A stretch of DNA of 40,748 nt from Paracoccaceae bacterium. GTDB lineage: Bacteria > Pseudomonadota > Alphaproteobacteria > Rhodobacterales > Rhodobacteraceae. Position numbers and translations under genes: made by a program. The stretch is taken from contig JAIOXV010000009.1 of NCBI GenBank assembly GCA_021741465.1, positions 1 through 40,748 of the forward strand, given 5' to 3'. Each line of letters starts with the position of its first letter. Positions within the stretch are counted from its first letter, which is position 1. The notes under the pieces are model-generated. The model was not told where the DNA came from. It searched no databases and worked only from the letters and a program-made list of their open reading frames with translations. Shown piece after piece: positions 18,681 to 26,227 of this stretch.

Positions 18681-20219
18681 TCAGGCGGCCTCCCCGTTCA
18701 TGCCGGCCATCAGAAGGCCAAGTTCGCGCTCGTTGGTTGTGGCCGGATCGCGCAGACCCATGATCTGGCCATCGAACATCACCGCGATGCGGTCAGACAG
18801 GGACATGATTTCATCAAGCTCGACAGATACCAGCAGAACCGCGGTGCCCGCATCGCGCAGCGCGACGATCTGTTTGTGAATGAACTCAATCGCGCCGATG
18901 TCTACCCCGCGCGTCGGTTGGCCGATCAGCAGAAGGGTGGGGTTACGCTCCATCTCGCGGGCAACAACGATCTTTTGCTGGTTTCCACCCGAAAAGGATT
19001 TGGCCGGCAACGACGCGATCGGCGGGCGCACGTCGAACCTTGCCATCTTCTTCTCGGTGTCCGCGATCAGCGCGTCATTGTCCATGAACAGCGCATTCTT
19101 CTGATAGGCCGGGTCATTGTGATACCCCAAGGCCACGTTTTCCCAAGCCGAGAAGTCAAGGATCAGCCCGTGATGGTGGCGGTCTTCGGGCACATGGGCA
19201 ATGCCCGCCGCACGCCGTGACTGGCCATCGGCCCCTTTGCCTGACAGTGGCAGATCGACACCTTGCATGGTGATCTTGCCGCTGGCTTTCATCATGCCAC
19301 CCAAAGCCGCCAAGAGCTCTGACTGGCCATTGCCCGCCACCCCTGCAATGCCCAGAATTTCGCCGGCACGAATGTCAAATGACACGCCCTTCAGCCGTTC
19401 AACGCCGTGGTCGTCCTTTATCCGCAGGTCTTTCACCGAAAGCACCACCGCGCCGGGGTTTGCGGGTTCTTTGGCAACTTCCAGCAGCACCTTGCGGCCA
19501 ACCATCAGTTCGGCAAGCGATTCTGGGCTGCTGTCAGCGGTCTTGACCGTGGCCACCATGGTGCCGCGCCGCATGACGGAAACGTTGTCGGTCGCCTCCA
19601 TGATCTCGCGCAGTTTGTGGGTGATAAGGATGACGGTCTTGCCCTGGTCTTTCAGACCTTTGAGAATGCGGAACAGGTGATCTGCCTCATCGGGGGTCAG
19701 AACACCGGTGGGCTCATCAAGAATGAGGATATCGGCCTGCCGATAGAGCGCCTTGAGAATCTCTACCCGCTGTTGATGGCCCACGGACAGGTCTTCAATC
19801 AAAGCGTCGGGGTCGACGTCCAATTCATATTCGCGGGCCAGATCGGCCAGCGCCTTGCGCGCGCGCGTCAAGGATGTGCTCAACATCGGGCCATCTTCGG
19901 CCCCAAGGATCACATTTTCCAGAACGGTAAAGTTCTGAACCAGTTTGAAATGCTGAAATACCATCCCGATGCCCGCACGAATGGCGCTTTGGCTGTCGGG
20001 AATAGGGGTAAGCTTGCCATCGACAAATATCTGGCCCGCATCGGCTTTGTAAAACCCGTAAAGGATCGACATCAAGGTCGACTTGCCGGCGCCGTTTTCC
20101 CCGATGATGCCGTGGATAGTGCCCTTTGGCACGGCAATATTGATGTCTCTGTTGGCCTGAACCGGGCCGAAAGCCTTGGAAATGCCTTTCAGCTCAATGG
20201 CATATTGGGCGTCGCCCAT
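18681..20219 (-). CDS. ABC transporter ATP-binding protein (duplicated NBD, YufO/RbsA-like)
   Basis: GENGAGKST Walker A, LSVGHQQRVEILKALYRQADILILDEPTGVL; second NBD GVAGNGQSELL and FSGGNQQKIVVAREM. Confidence 0.95.
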   Translation of the reverse strand: MGDAQYAIELKGISKAFGPVQANRDINIAVPKGTIHGIIGENGAGKSTLMSILYGFYKADAGQIFVDGKLTPIPDSQSAIRAGIGMVFQHFKLVQNFTVLENVILGAEDGPMLSTSLTRARKALADLAREYELDVDPDALIEDLSVGHQQRVEILKALYRQADILILDEPTGVLTPDEADHLFRILKGLKDQGKTVILITHKLREIMEATDNVSVMRRGTMVATVKTADSSPESLAELMVGRKVLLEVAKEPANPGAVVLSVKDLRIKDDHGVERLKGVSFDIRAGEILGIAGVAGNGQSELLAALGGMMKASGKITMQGVDLPLSGKGADGQSRRAAGIAHVPEDRHHHGLILDFSAWENVALGYHNDPAYQKNALFMDNDALIADTEKKMARFDVRPPIASLPAKSFSGGNQQKIVVAREMERNPTLLLIGQPTRGVDIGAIEFIHKQIVALRDAGTAVLLVSVELDEIMSLSDRIAVMFDGQIMGLRDPATTNERELGLLMAGMNGEAA

Positions 20220-20294
20220 ACGCATTTCTCCCCCATTTGGAAACACCGGGCCTGTCCGCTTTTTGCGGCTTCATTCCATGACCCTTTGGAAAAT

Positions 20295-20323
20295 GTGCCG
20301 CGCCTGTGTTTCAGGCGCGGCAC
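20295..20323. other. Intercistronic RNA hairpin between BMP-protein and ATPase genes
   Basis: GTGCCGCGCCTG-TGTTT-CAGGCGCGGCAC, perfect 12-bp stem, weak T-run. Confidence 0.75.
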
Positions 20324-20342
20324 GCATCAGACCAAACCGGTC

Positions 20343-21341
20343 TTAGAACGTTGCAGCAGGGCAGGTGTTGTCCGTGGTGTAGTTGTGAACAACGATTTCG
20401 CCCGACATGATCTTTTCGGCCGCTGCATCGACGGCGGCTTTCATTTCAGCGCTGACCAAAGCGGCGTTGTTCTCGTCCATGGCATAGCCCACGCCGCCAG
20501 CCTTCAGGTCCATGACCGTGACACCGGGTGTCAGATCTGCGCCGGCTTTGAACGCGTCATAGACCGCGTTGTCGACCCGCTTGAGCATCGAGGTCAGAAC
20601 CGAACCGGGGTGCAGATAGTTCTGGTTGCTGTCCACACCGATCGACAGGATGCCTTCGTCGGCAGCGGCTTGCAGCACACCCACGCCAGTGCCGCCAGCG
20701 GCAGCATAGATCACGTCAGCGCCCTGTGCCTTTTGGCCTTTTGCCAGTTCCGAACCCTTGACCGGGTCGTTCCACGCGGAAGGCGTGGTGCCGGTCATGT
20801 TCAGCACGATATTCGCATCCGGGTTCGCCGCCTTCACGCCTTGGGCATAGCCACAGCCAAAACGACGGATCAAGGGAATGTCCATACCACCGATGAAGCC
20901 AACAGTGCCGGTCTTCGACGCCAGTGCCGCCATCATACCAACCAGATAGCTTCCCTCATGCTCGGTAAAAGCAACCTGGGTGACGTTGGGCATGTCCAGC
21001 CAATCCACGTCGATGATCGCGAATTTGGTGTCGGGGAAATCGGGGGCCACTTTGGACAGAACGTCACCAAAGGCAAAGCCAGTCATGACGACCGGGTTCG
21101 AACCCGCTTCGGCCAGGCGGCGCAGAGCCTGCTCGCGCTGGGCTTCGTCCTGCATTTCCAGTTCTTTGTAGGTGCCGCCAGTTTCGGCTTTCCAGCGCTC
21201 GGCCCCGTTGAAGGCGGCTTCGTTGAAGGATTTGTCGAATTTGCCGCCAAGGTCGAAAATGATCGCGGGGTCCGCCAAAGCGGCCCCAGCGGTCAGCGCC
21301 AAGGTCGCGGCAGCGCCTGCAAGATGTTTCATCAGGGTCAT
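20343..21341 (-). CDS. BMP-family ABC transporter substrate-binding protein
   Basis: Signal peptide, FDLGGKFDKSFNEAAFNGAERW, VGFIGGMDIPLIRRFGCGYAQGVKAANP. Confidence 0.95.
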   Translation of the reverse strand: MTLMKHLAGAAATLALTAGAALADPAIIFDLGGKFDKSFNEAAFNGAERWKAETGGTYKELEMQDEAQREQALRRLAEAGSNPVVMTGFAFGDVLSKVAPDFPDTKFAIIDVDWLDMPNVTQVAFTEHEGSYLVGMMAALASKTGTVGFIGGMDIPLIRRFGCGYAQGVKAANPDANIVLNMTGTTPSAWNDPVKGSELAKGQKAQGADVIYAAAGGTGVGVLQAAADEGILSIGVDSNQNYLHPGSVLTSMLKRVDNAVYDAFKAGADLTPGVTVMDLKAGGVGYAMDENNAALVSAEMKAAVDAAAEKIMSGEIVVHNYTTDNTCPAATF

Positions 21342-21537
21342 GGATGTTCTCCCGGTTATGACTCTTGTCGTCCCCCGTCTTTATCGCAGCTTGGCCGCAG
21401 CGGCCGGGCGTGGAGGGATCGCAGACAGTTTAGGTCGCAAGGCGCGCATAGGGTCAACAGGAATCTGTAAAGTGCCGGGGTGGCTTTTACTTTCGCCTGT
21501 TTGCTGACCACCCAGGCGGAAATTGGTATTTACTTGG

Positions 21538-21951
21538 TTATGCCGTGGATGTGACCAAGATCAGGGCATCATCCTCGCCGCCATCGAGGTGGTGGTAATA
21601 TCCCTTGCGGCGACCCGCGGCCCTGAACCCGCACGCGGCATAGAGCGCGCGCGCCGCAAGGTTGCTTTCTGCCACTTCCAAAAAGGCCGAATCGGCACCG
21701 CGACGTCCGGCCTCGGTCAGGAAGGCCATCACAAGGGCCTGGCCAATGCCACGCCCCCTTTGATCTGGCGCAACGGCAATGGTCAAAAGCTCTGCCTCAC
21801 CGGCAACAACCCTGCCCAAAAGAAGGGCTCCCGGTTGTGTTTGGGCAAAGACAAGAGGGCTGGCCAGCAGCCCGGCAATTTCGCTTTCCGACCAGGGACG
21901 CGGCATGGTGAAACTTGCCGCGTGCAAATCCGCCATCTCTGCCGGGGTCAT
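21538..21951 (-). CDS. rimI: GNAT N-acetyltransferase, RimI-like (ribosomal protein alanine acetyltransferase)
   Basis: TIAVAPDQRGRGIGQALVMAFL and EVAESNLAARALYAACGF; ATG at 21951 overlaps tsaB stop by 4 nt. Confidence 0.85.
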   Translation of the reverse strand: MTPAEMADLHAASFTMPRPWSESEIAGLLASPLVFAQTQPGALLLGRVVAGEAELLTIAVAPDQRGRGIGQALVMAFLTEAGRRGADSAFLEVAESNLAARALYAACGFRAAGRRKGYYHHLDGGEDDALILVTSTA

Positions 21952-22565
21952 GGCAAAATCACCGGCGGCGGATCTGTAGGTGGGGCGGCATCGGCGCCGC
22001 GAAGGTAAAAGGGCGCGGGCCTGGGCTGCGGCAGGGTGCGGGTGGTGGCAATCTCGGCCATTGCGCGGGTCAGTGCCATGGAAGCAGGCAGAGCTGCCGG
22101 GCCGGCGGCCGAACCCGTGCAGGAGGTCTGCTTGCAAACTTCGTCGATCCCTACCAAGATCGCGGGTCCTGCCCCATCTTTGGCAAAGCTTTGCACATAA
22201 GCCTCGTTGCGCCGGGCATCTTCAACAACCGTGATCGGGCGTGGCAAACCATGGGCCAGCGCTTCCAGCCGGGTTACCCCAAGTGCGGGCACGCCTGAGG
22301 CCAAAGCCAGCCCCCGCGCGGTTGCAACCGCAATGCGCACACCTGTGAAATTGCCCGGCCCAGTGCCAACGGCGATGCAGCCCAGATCAGCCCAGACCAA
22401 CCCGGCCTCGGCCATCATGTCGCTCAACAGCGGCAGCAGGCGTTCAGCCTGCCCCTTGTCCATGGCTTCGTGCCGAAAGATTACTTCGCCGTCTGCCAAC
22501 CACAGGCAGGCCTCGATCCATGGGCCCGCGCTGTCAAAGGCCAGAACCGCTTTGTCAGGCGGCAA
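21948..22565 (-). CDS. tsaB: tRNA threonylcarbamoyladenosine biosynthesis protein TsaB
   Basis: LAFDSAGPWIEACL...GTGPGNFTGVRIAVATARGLALASGVPALGV. Confidence 0.95.
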   Translation of the reverse strand: MPPDKAVLAFDSAGPWIEACLWLADGEVIFRHEAMDKGQAERLLPLLSDMMAEAGLVWADLGCIAVGTGPGNFTGVRIAVATARGLALASGVPALGVTRLEALAHGLPRPITVVEDARRNEAYVQSFAKDGAGPAILVGIDEVCKQTSCTGSAAGPAALPASMALTRAMAEIATTRTLPQPRPAPFYLRGADAAPPTDPPPVILP

Positions 22566-23112
22566 CCGGACGAACCTCGGTCACTTCGGGGATATAGTGG
22601 CGCAGAAGATTTTCGATGCCCATTTTTAGCGTGAGCGTCGATGATGGGCACCCGGCGCAGGCCCCCTTCATATGCAGATAGACCACGCCACGGTCAAAGC
22701 CGTGAAAGGTGATGTCGCCGCCATCCTGCGCCACGGCGGGCCGTACGCGGGTATCCAGAAGCTCTTTGATCTGTCTGACGATATCACCGTCAGGCCCGTC
22801 ATGCGCCTCATGCGCAGCGGCCTGTTCGCCGATGATAACCGGCTGACCCGACTGGTAGTGCTCCATGATCGCGCCAAGGATCGCTGGCTTGATATGGCCC
22901 CACTCCACTGCGTCGGCTTTTGTCACCGTCACGAAATCCGTGCCGAAGAACACACCTGTCACACCCGATACCGCGAAAATCCGCATAGCAAGCGGCGATT
23001 TTTCAGCCACATCGGCGCTGGGAAAATCTGCCGTGCCCATATCAAGAACGGACTGGCCGGGCATGAATTTAAGCGTGGCAGGGTTGGGCGTGGATTCGGT
23101 CTGGATGAACAT
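22555..23112 (-). CDS. NifU/Nfu-family Fe-S cluster scaffold (Nfu_N plus NifU C-terminal domain)
   Basis: MFIQTESTPNPATLKFMPGQ, ARPAVAQDGGDITFHGF, GACAGCPSSTLTLKMGIENLLRHYIPEV. Confidence 0.95.
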   Translation of the reverse strand: MFIQTESTPNPATLKFMPGQSVLDMGTADFPSADVAEKSPLAMRIFAVSGVTGVFFGTDFVTVTKADAVEWGHIKPAILGAIMEHYQSGQPVIIGEQAAAHEAHDGPDGDIVRQIKELLDTRVRPAVAQDGGDITFHGFDRGVVYLHMKGACAGCPSSTLTLKMGIENLLRHYIPEVTEVRPVAA

Positions 23113-23118
23113 CTGCTT

Positions 23119-23143
23119 ATCTCCGACTATTCATGTCGGATAT
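23119..23143. promoter_or_regulatory. IscR type-1-like operator upstream of nfu
   Basis: ATCTCCGACTATTCATGTCGGATAT; perfect TCCGAC-N7-GTCGGA inverted repeat; about 19/25 matches to the recalled E. coli type-1 consensus ATASYYGACTRWWWYAGTCRRSTAT. Confidence 0.5.
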
Positions 23144-23167
23144 GCGCCTGCGCCCCGGCGCTGTCAA
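23139..23167 (-). promoter_or_regulatory. Sigma70-like promoter for nfu
   Basis: Minus strand TTGACA (23167-23162), 17-nt spacer, CATATC (23144-23139); overlaps the inverted repeat. Confidence 0.5.
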
Positions 23168-23212
23168 GGATGTGGAAAGATTTGACCAACTCGGCAGGGC
23201 ACAAGGCCTGCC

Positions 23213-23392
23213 TTAGTCTTGGCCAGTGTAATAGCCATACATCGCCGCCAACGCCTCTTGCCCGGCTGAAAGCTTTGGCAAGGAACCGTGCTGAGGTACA
23301 GCGCAGTTGGGGCTGGCATTGTAATAGGTAAGGCCGGGAACTTCAGCCAAGATCTTGCAAGGCTTGGCGGAGAACTGGGTAAGACTGGTCAT
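23213..23392 (-). CDS. Small ORF, 59 aa, uncharacterised (below the 60-aa cutoff of the supplied track)
   Basis: MTSLTQFSAKPCKILAEVPGLTYYNASPNCAVPQHGSLPKLSAGQEALAAMYGYYTGQD*, preceded by GAAGGAATACGCC-ATG. Confidence 0.6.
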   Translation of the reverse strand: MTSLTQFSAKPCKILAEVPGLTYYNASPNCAVPQHGSLPKLSAGQEALAAMYGYYTGQD

Positions 23393-23441
23393 GGCGTATT
23401 CCTTCGATGCGCCTCCCTCATCCTTACGCTAGCCGATATTC

Positions 23442-23472
23442 GCAACTGCAGCATTGCGTATTTCGCAGTTGC
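23442..23472. repeat. Inverted repeat GCAACTGC-N15-GCAGTTGC upstream of the 59-aa ORF
   Basis: Perfect 8-bp arms at 23442-23449 and 23465-23472; also a TGCAGCAT direct repeat. Confidence 0.5.
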
Positions 23473-23507
23473 AGCATGTTCGCCTTGCATGGCCAACCGG
23501 CAAAAGA

Positions 23508-23543
23508 GCAAAAGGCCGGGCAGCCATTACTTGCCCGGCCTTT
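23508..23543 (-). terminator. Rho-independent terminator downstream of the Asp/His/Gly-rich CDS
   Basis: GGCCGGGCA-gccattact-TGCCCGGCC flanked by AAAA and TTT; minus strand continues TTTTGCTCTTTT. Confidence 0.8.
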
Positions 23544-23561
23544 GCCTTGTATTTCGTAAGA

Positions 23562-24452
23562 TCAGCAGAAATCAAAGTCGTGATGACCGTGGTGGTCGTC
23601 TTCTTCGTGGTCATCCCAGCGGTCATCATCATGACCGTGGTCAAACGACAGAAAACCACCCATCAGCGATTTGAAGAAGTCTGCGGCATGATCCCCGCAG
23701 GCATGACCATGATCGCCAGAGTCATCATGGCTGGCGTGGTCATCATCATTGGAATGATGATCGCCGCCATTGCTGCTGCAATTGTTGGCACTGTCGTCAT
23801 CTGCATCGCCGTCATTTTCCTCGTCCGGACCATCCGTCGGGCCATCTTCTTCCATGCCGGTGAAATTGTAGTAGGTTTCACTGCCCGAAGCCGTCGTGAT
23901 CGTCGCCTTGACGATCACATCCTTGGGATCGACATCGGGATTGTCGGTTGCCACCTGATCCCGCGCCTTGGCGAGGTAATCTTCGAACGTGTTCGTATCG
24001 CTGTCGCGTCCGACCGGAATGTAATTGTCCATCGCCCCGTCAGCGTCATAGTCAACGTGAAAGGTGATGCCTGCAGTGTCTGACGGAATGTCGGGCCAGC
24101 CGGTGCCCTGAACCGCCCCACCGGAACCGCCGCCAGAACCCGAACCTGCGCCGCCGTCAGAGCCATGGCCATGACCCGCGTCGTGATCGTCATCGGTGTC
24201 GCAATCCTTGCCACCGCCGATGTTGCCGAAGAGGCCGCCGCCCGCATGGCCACCAAACAGCACGCCGCCAGAGTGCCCGCCAAACAGCCCACCGCCAGTA
24301 TGCCCACCAAACAGCCCGCCCCCAGTCTGGCCACCAAACAGCCCACCGGATGTGTGGCTGTCATGCCCACCGCCGAGAAGTCCGCCGTTTCCAAACAGGT
24401 TCGGCAGTTTTCCAAAACTGCCGAAAGATTTCAGTCCAAATGTCATTTTCAC
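23562..24452 (-). CDS. Asp/His/Gly-rich repeat protein of unknown function
   Basis: Five 9-aa repeats near the N-terminus, a compact middle segment, a D/H-rich C-terminus ending HHGHHDFDFC; first codon is GTG (24452) or ATG (24446); own terminator. Confidence 0.7.
   Translation of the reverse strand: MKMTFGLKSFGSFGKLPNLFGNGGLLGGGHDSHTSGGLFGGQTGGGLFGGHTGGGLFGGHSGGVLFGGHAGGGLFGNIGGGKDCDTDDDHDAGHGHGSDGGAGSGSGGGSGGAVQGTGWPDIPSDTAGITFHVDYDADGAMDNYIPVGRDSDTNTFEDYLAKARDQVATDNPDVDPKDVIVKATITTASGSETYYNFTGMEEDGPTDGPDEENDGDADDDSANNCSSNGGDHHSNDDDHASHDDSGDHGHACGDHAADFFKSLMGGFLSFDHGHDDDRWDDHEEDDHHGHHDFDFC
24216..24350 (-). repeat. Five-copy 27-bp tandem repeat encoding GGxLFGGHx
   Basis: SGGLFGGQT/GGGLFGGHT/GGGLFGGHS/GGVLFGGHA/GGGLFGNIG. 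Confidence 0.85.
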
Positions 24453-24607
24453 ACCCTATAGATGAAGTGCCCCCGCTTCACCCTTGGGGTGGCTGCCCGA
24501 AAATTGCCACAAAATAGACCTAAACAAACTGTTACCAAGCTGGAACCAATTGCCAAATACGGAGCCATGTATTTGTAATTAATATAATTTCCATCATGGC
24601 ATGACTG

Positions 24608-25063
24608 TCAGCTTATGCTTTCAAGCCGTTCCTTGCTCATCTCTCCGGGCACAATTGTGATCGGGATCGGCAGGTTTCCCGAATTGCGTGACATCTGCGT
24701 GACCAAGGGCCCGGGGCCTGATTTGTCGGTTCCAGCGCCCAGAACCAACACGCCGATTTCCGGGTCTTCCCGGACTTGAGCCAGAATCTCGGTTGCCGGA
24801 TCGCCTTCGCGTATAACCAATTCCGGGTTAACGCCCTTCTTGTCGCGCATCCATTTGGCAAAGACCTGAAAATGCGCCTCGATCCGTTCGCGGGCCTCGG
24901 CACGCATCAGATCGGCCACTCCGATCCAGTGCTGAAACTCCTCGGGACGGATGATCGAGAGGATCTGCACCCCGCCCCCGGTATGCGCGGCGCGCAGGGC
25001 GGCAAAGCGCATCGCATTCAGGCATTCGCGGCTGTCATCGAGAACCACAAGGAACTTGCGCAT
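24608..25063 (-). CDS. Universal stress protein family (UspA-like)
   Basis: FLVVLDDSRECLNAMRFAALRAAHTGGGVQILSII; LGAGTDKSGPGPLVTQM; PITIVPG. Confidence 0.88.
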   Translation of the reverse strand: MRKFLVVLDDSRECLNAMRFAALRAAHTGGGVQILSIIRPEEFQHWIGVADLMRAEARERIEAHFQVFAKWMRDKKGVNPELVIREGDPATEILAQVREDPEIGVLVLGAGTDKSGPGPLVTQMSRNSGNLPIPITIVPGEMSKERLESIS

Positions 25064-25135
25064 AATCTCTCCCTTTCCGGTCGAGTATTGCCGGAAGGCG
25101 CGCGCGGCGCAAGCCTTGGCAGCGGCGCGGCCCGC

Positions 25136-25999
25136 CTATTGGTTTGATGCCGCCCAGTCCCAATACAGCGCCCGCGCCCGGCTTGCCATGGCATGGGTCT
25201 TGTAATGCTTACCCTCAAACTGGGTCACCCGTGTGACCTTGTTGAAGTTGCCGGTCAGGAAGACTTCGTCTGCGGCATGTACCTCGTCAAAGGTGATGAT
25301 CTTTTCGACCACCTCAACCCCATCGGCGCGCAAATTTGCGATGTGGCGCGACCGGGTGATGCCTGCCAGGAACGTGCCGTTGGCAATTGGGGTAAAGGCT
25401 ACACCATCGCGCACGATGAACACGTTGGCTGTGGCGCTTTCGGCCACATTGCCAAGGGCATCGGCCACCAAGGCATTGGTGAACCCTTTTCGGCGGGCCT
25501 CTGCGATCATGCGATAGTTGTTGGGGTAAAGGCAGCCCGCCTTGGCATTGCACACGTTGTCGGCAAGAACAGGGCGGCGAAAGCTGGTGGTGGTCAGGGT
25601 CACCGAATTGTCGGGCGCTGACATCGGAATTTCCTCAAGGCAGACGGCAAAGCCGGTATGTTCTTTGTGCGGGCCAAGGCCATAGCCATCATCCTCCAGC
25701 CCCCAATACATCGGGCGGATATAAAGCGCCTGATCGGGGCGATAGGCCTTCAGACCATCCCGCACGATGCCTTCAATTTCCTGCGACCCATGTGTCGGCG
25801 TCAGCAGCATTGCCTCGGCTGACCGGTTGATCCGCGCGCAATGATTGGCCAGATCAGGCGCCATGCCATCGAAATAGCGTGCCCCATCGAAAACCGTCGA
25901 ACCCAGCCAAGACCCGTGATCGGCTGCGCGCATGACGGGGATATTGCCCTCATGCCATTTGCCTTCGAAATAGGTGCGGATATTGGTGCCCGATGCCAT
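25136..25999 (-). CDS. ilvE: Branched-chain amino acid aminotransferase
   Basis: YFEGKWHEG, GSTVFDGARYFDG, NYRMIAEARRKGFTNALVADALGNVAESATANVF; ATG at 25999 preferred. Confidence 0.9.
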   Translation of the reverse strand: MASGTNIRTYFEGKWHEGNIPVMRAADHGSWLGSTVFDGARYFDGMAPDLANHCARINRSAEAMLLTPTHGSQEIEGIVRDGLKAYRPDQALYIRPMYWGLEDDGYGLGPHKEHTGFAVCLEEIPMSAPDNSVTLTTTSFRRPVLADNVCNAKAGCLYPNNYRMIAEARRKGFTNALVADALGNVAESATANVFIVRDGVAFTPIANGTFLAGITRSRHIANLRADGVEVVEKIITFDEVHAADEVFLTGNFNKVTRVTQFEGKHYKTHAMASRARALYWDWAASNQ

Positions 26000-26099
26000 G
26001 ACGTCCTCCAGAAACTTGCCACACCTTAGTAAGGTCGCACGCCAAGGGAAAGGGGGCGGCACCATGCGGCTGGGCAGACGGCCAAACAGGCGGCCTGCC

Positions 26100-26131
26100 G
26101 AAAAAAGAACGCCCCCGGTAAAACGGGGGCG
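26100..26131 (-). terminator. Rho-independent terminator downstream of trpS
   Basis: Minus strand CGCCCCCG-TTTTAC-CGGGGGCG followed by TTCTTTTTT. Confidence 0.9.
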
Positions 26132-26227
26132 CCAGATGGGACAGTGAGAGCCGGGGAAGGCCCGTCCCGCATCATGCCGCGCCAGTGAATCGATTCCGTG
26201 ACACAAGGGCGCAGCAAAGCGGGGGCT

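Noticed and set aside
19407-21470. 687-aa + strand ORF opposite the ABC transporter ATPase and BMP genes
   Set aside because: It is the antisense shadow of two clearly conserved minus-strand genes; low-complexity His/Gln/Arg composition typical of high-GC shadow ORFs.
21342-21537. Possible purine riboswitch in the leader of the nucleoside transporter operon
   Set aside because: I looked for purine-riboswitch-like conserved blocks in the minus-strand leader and did not see them; only a GGCCGC-A-GCGGCC palindrome and a weak TTGACC promoter candidate.
23454-24461. + strand ORFs opposite the Asp/His-rich gene (hydrophobic MIIGMMIAAIAAAIVGTVVICIAVIF and Pro-rich PPPVCPPNSPP)
   Set aside because: These arise from reverse-complementing Asp/His and Gly codons; the minus-strand frame has the terminator and start context, so I favour that strand.
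24554-24575. Inverted repeat CAAATAC-N8-GTATTTG in the AT-rich gap between usp and the repeat-protein gene
   Set aside because: Only a 7-bp AT-rich stem with no clear T-run; could be a regulator site or chance in an AT-rich segment, so not promoted to a finding.
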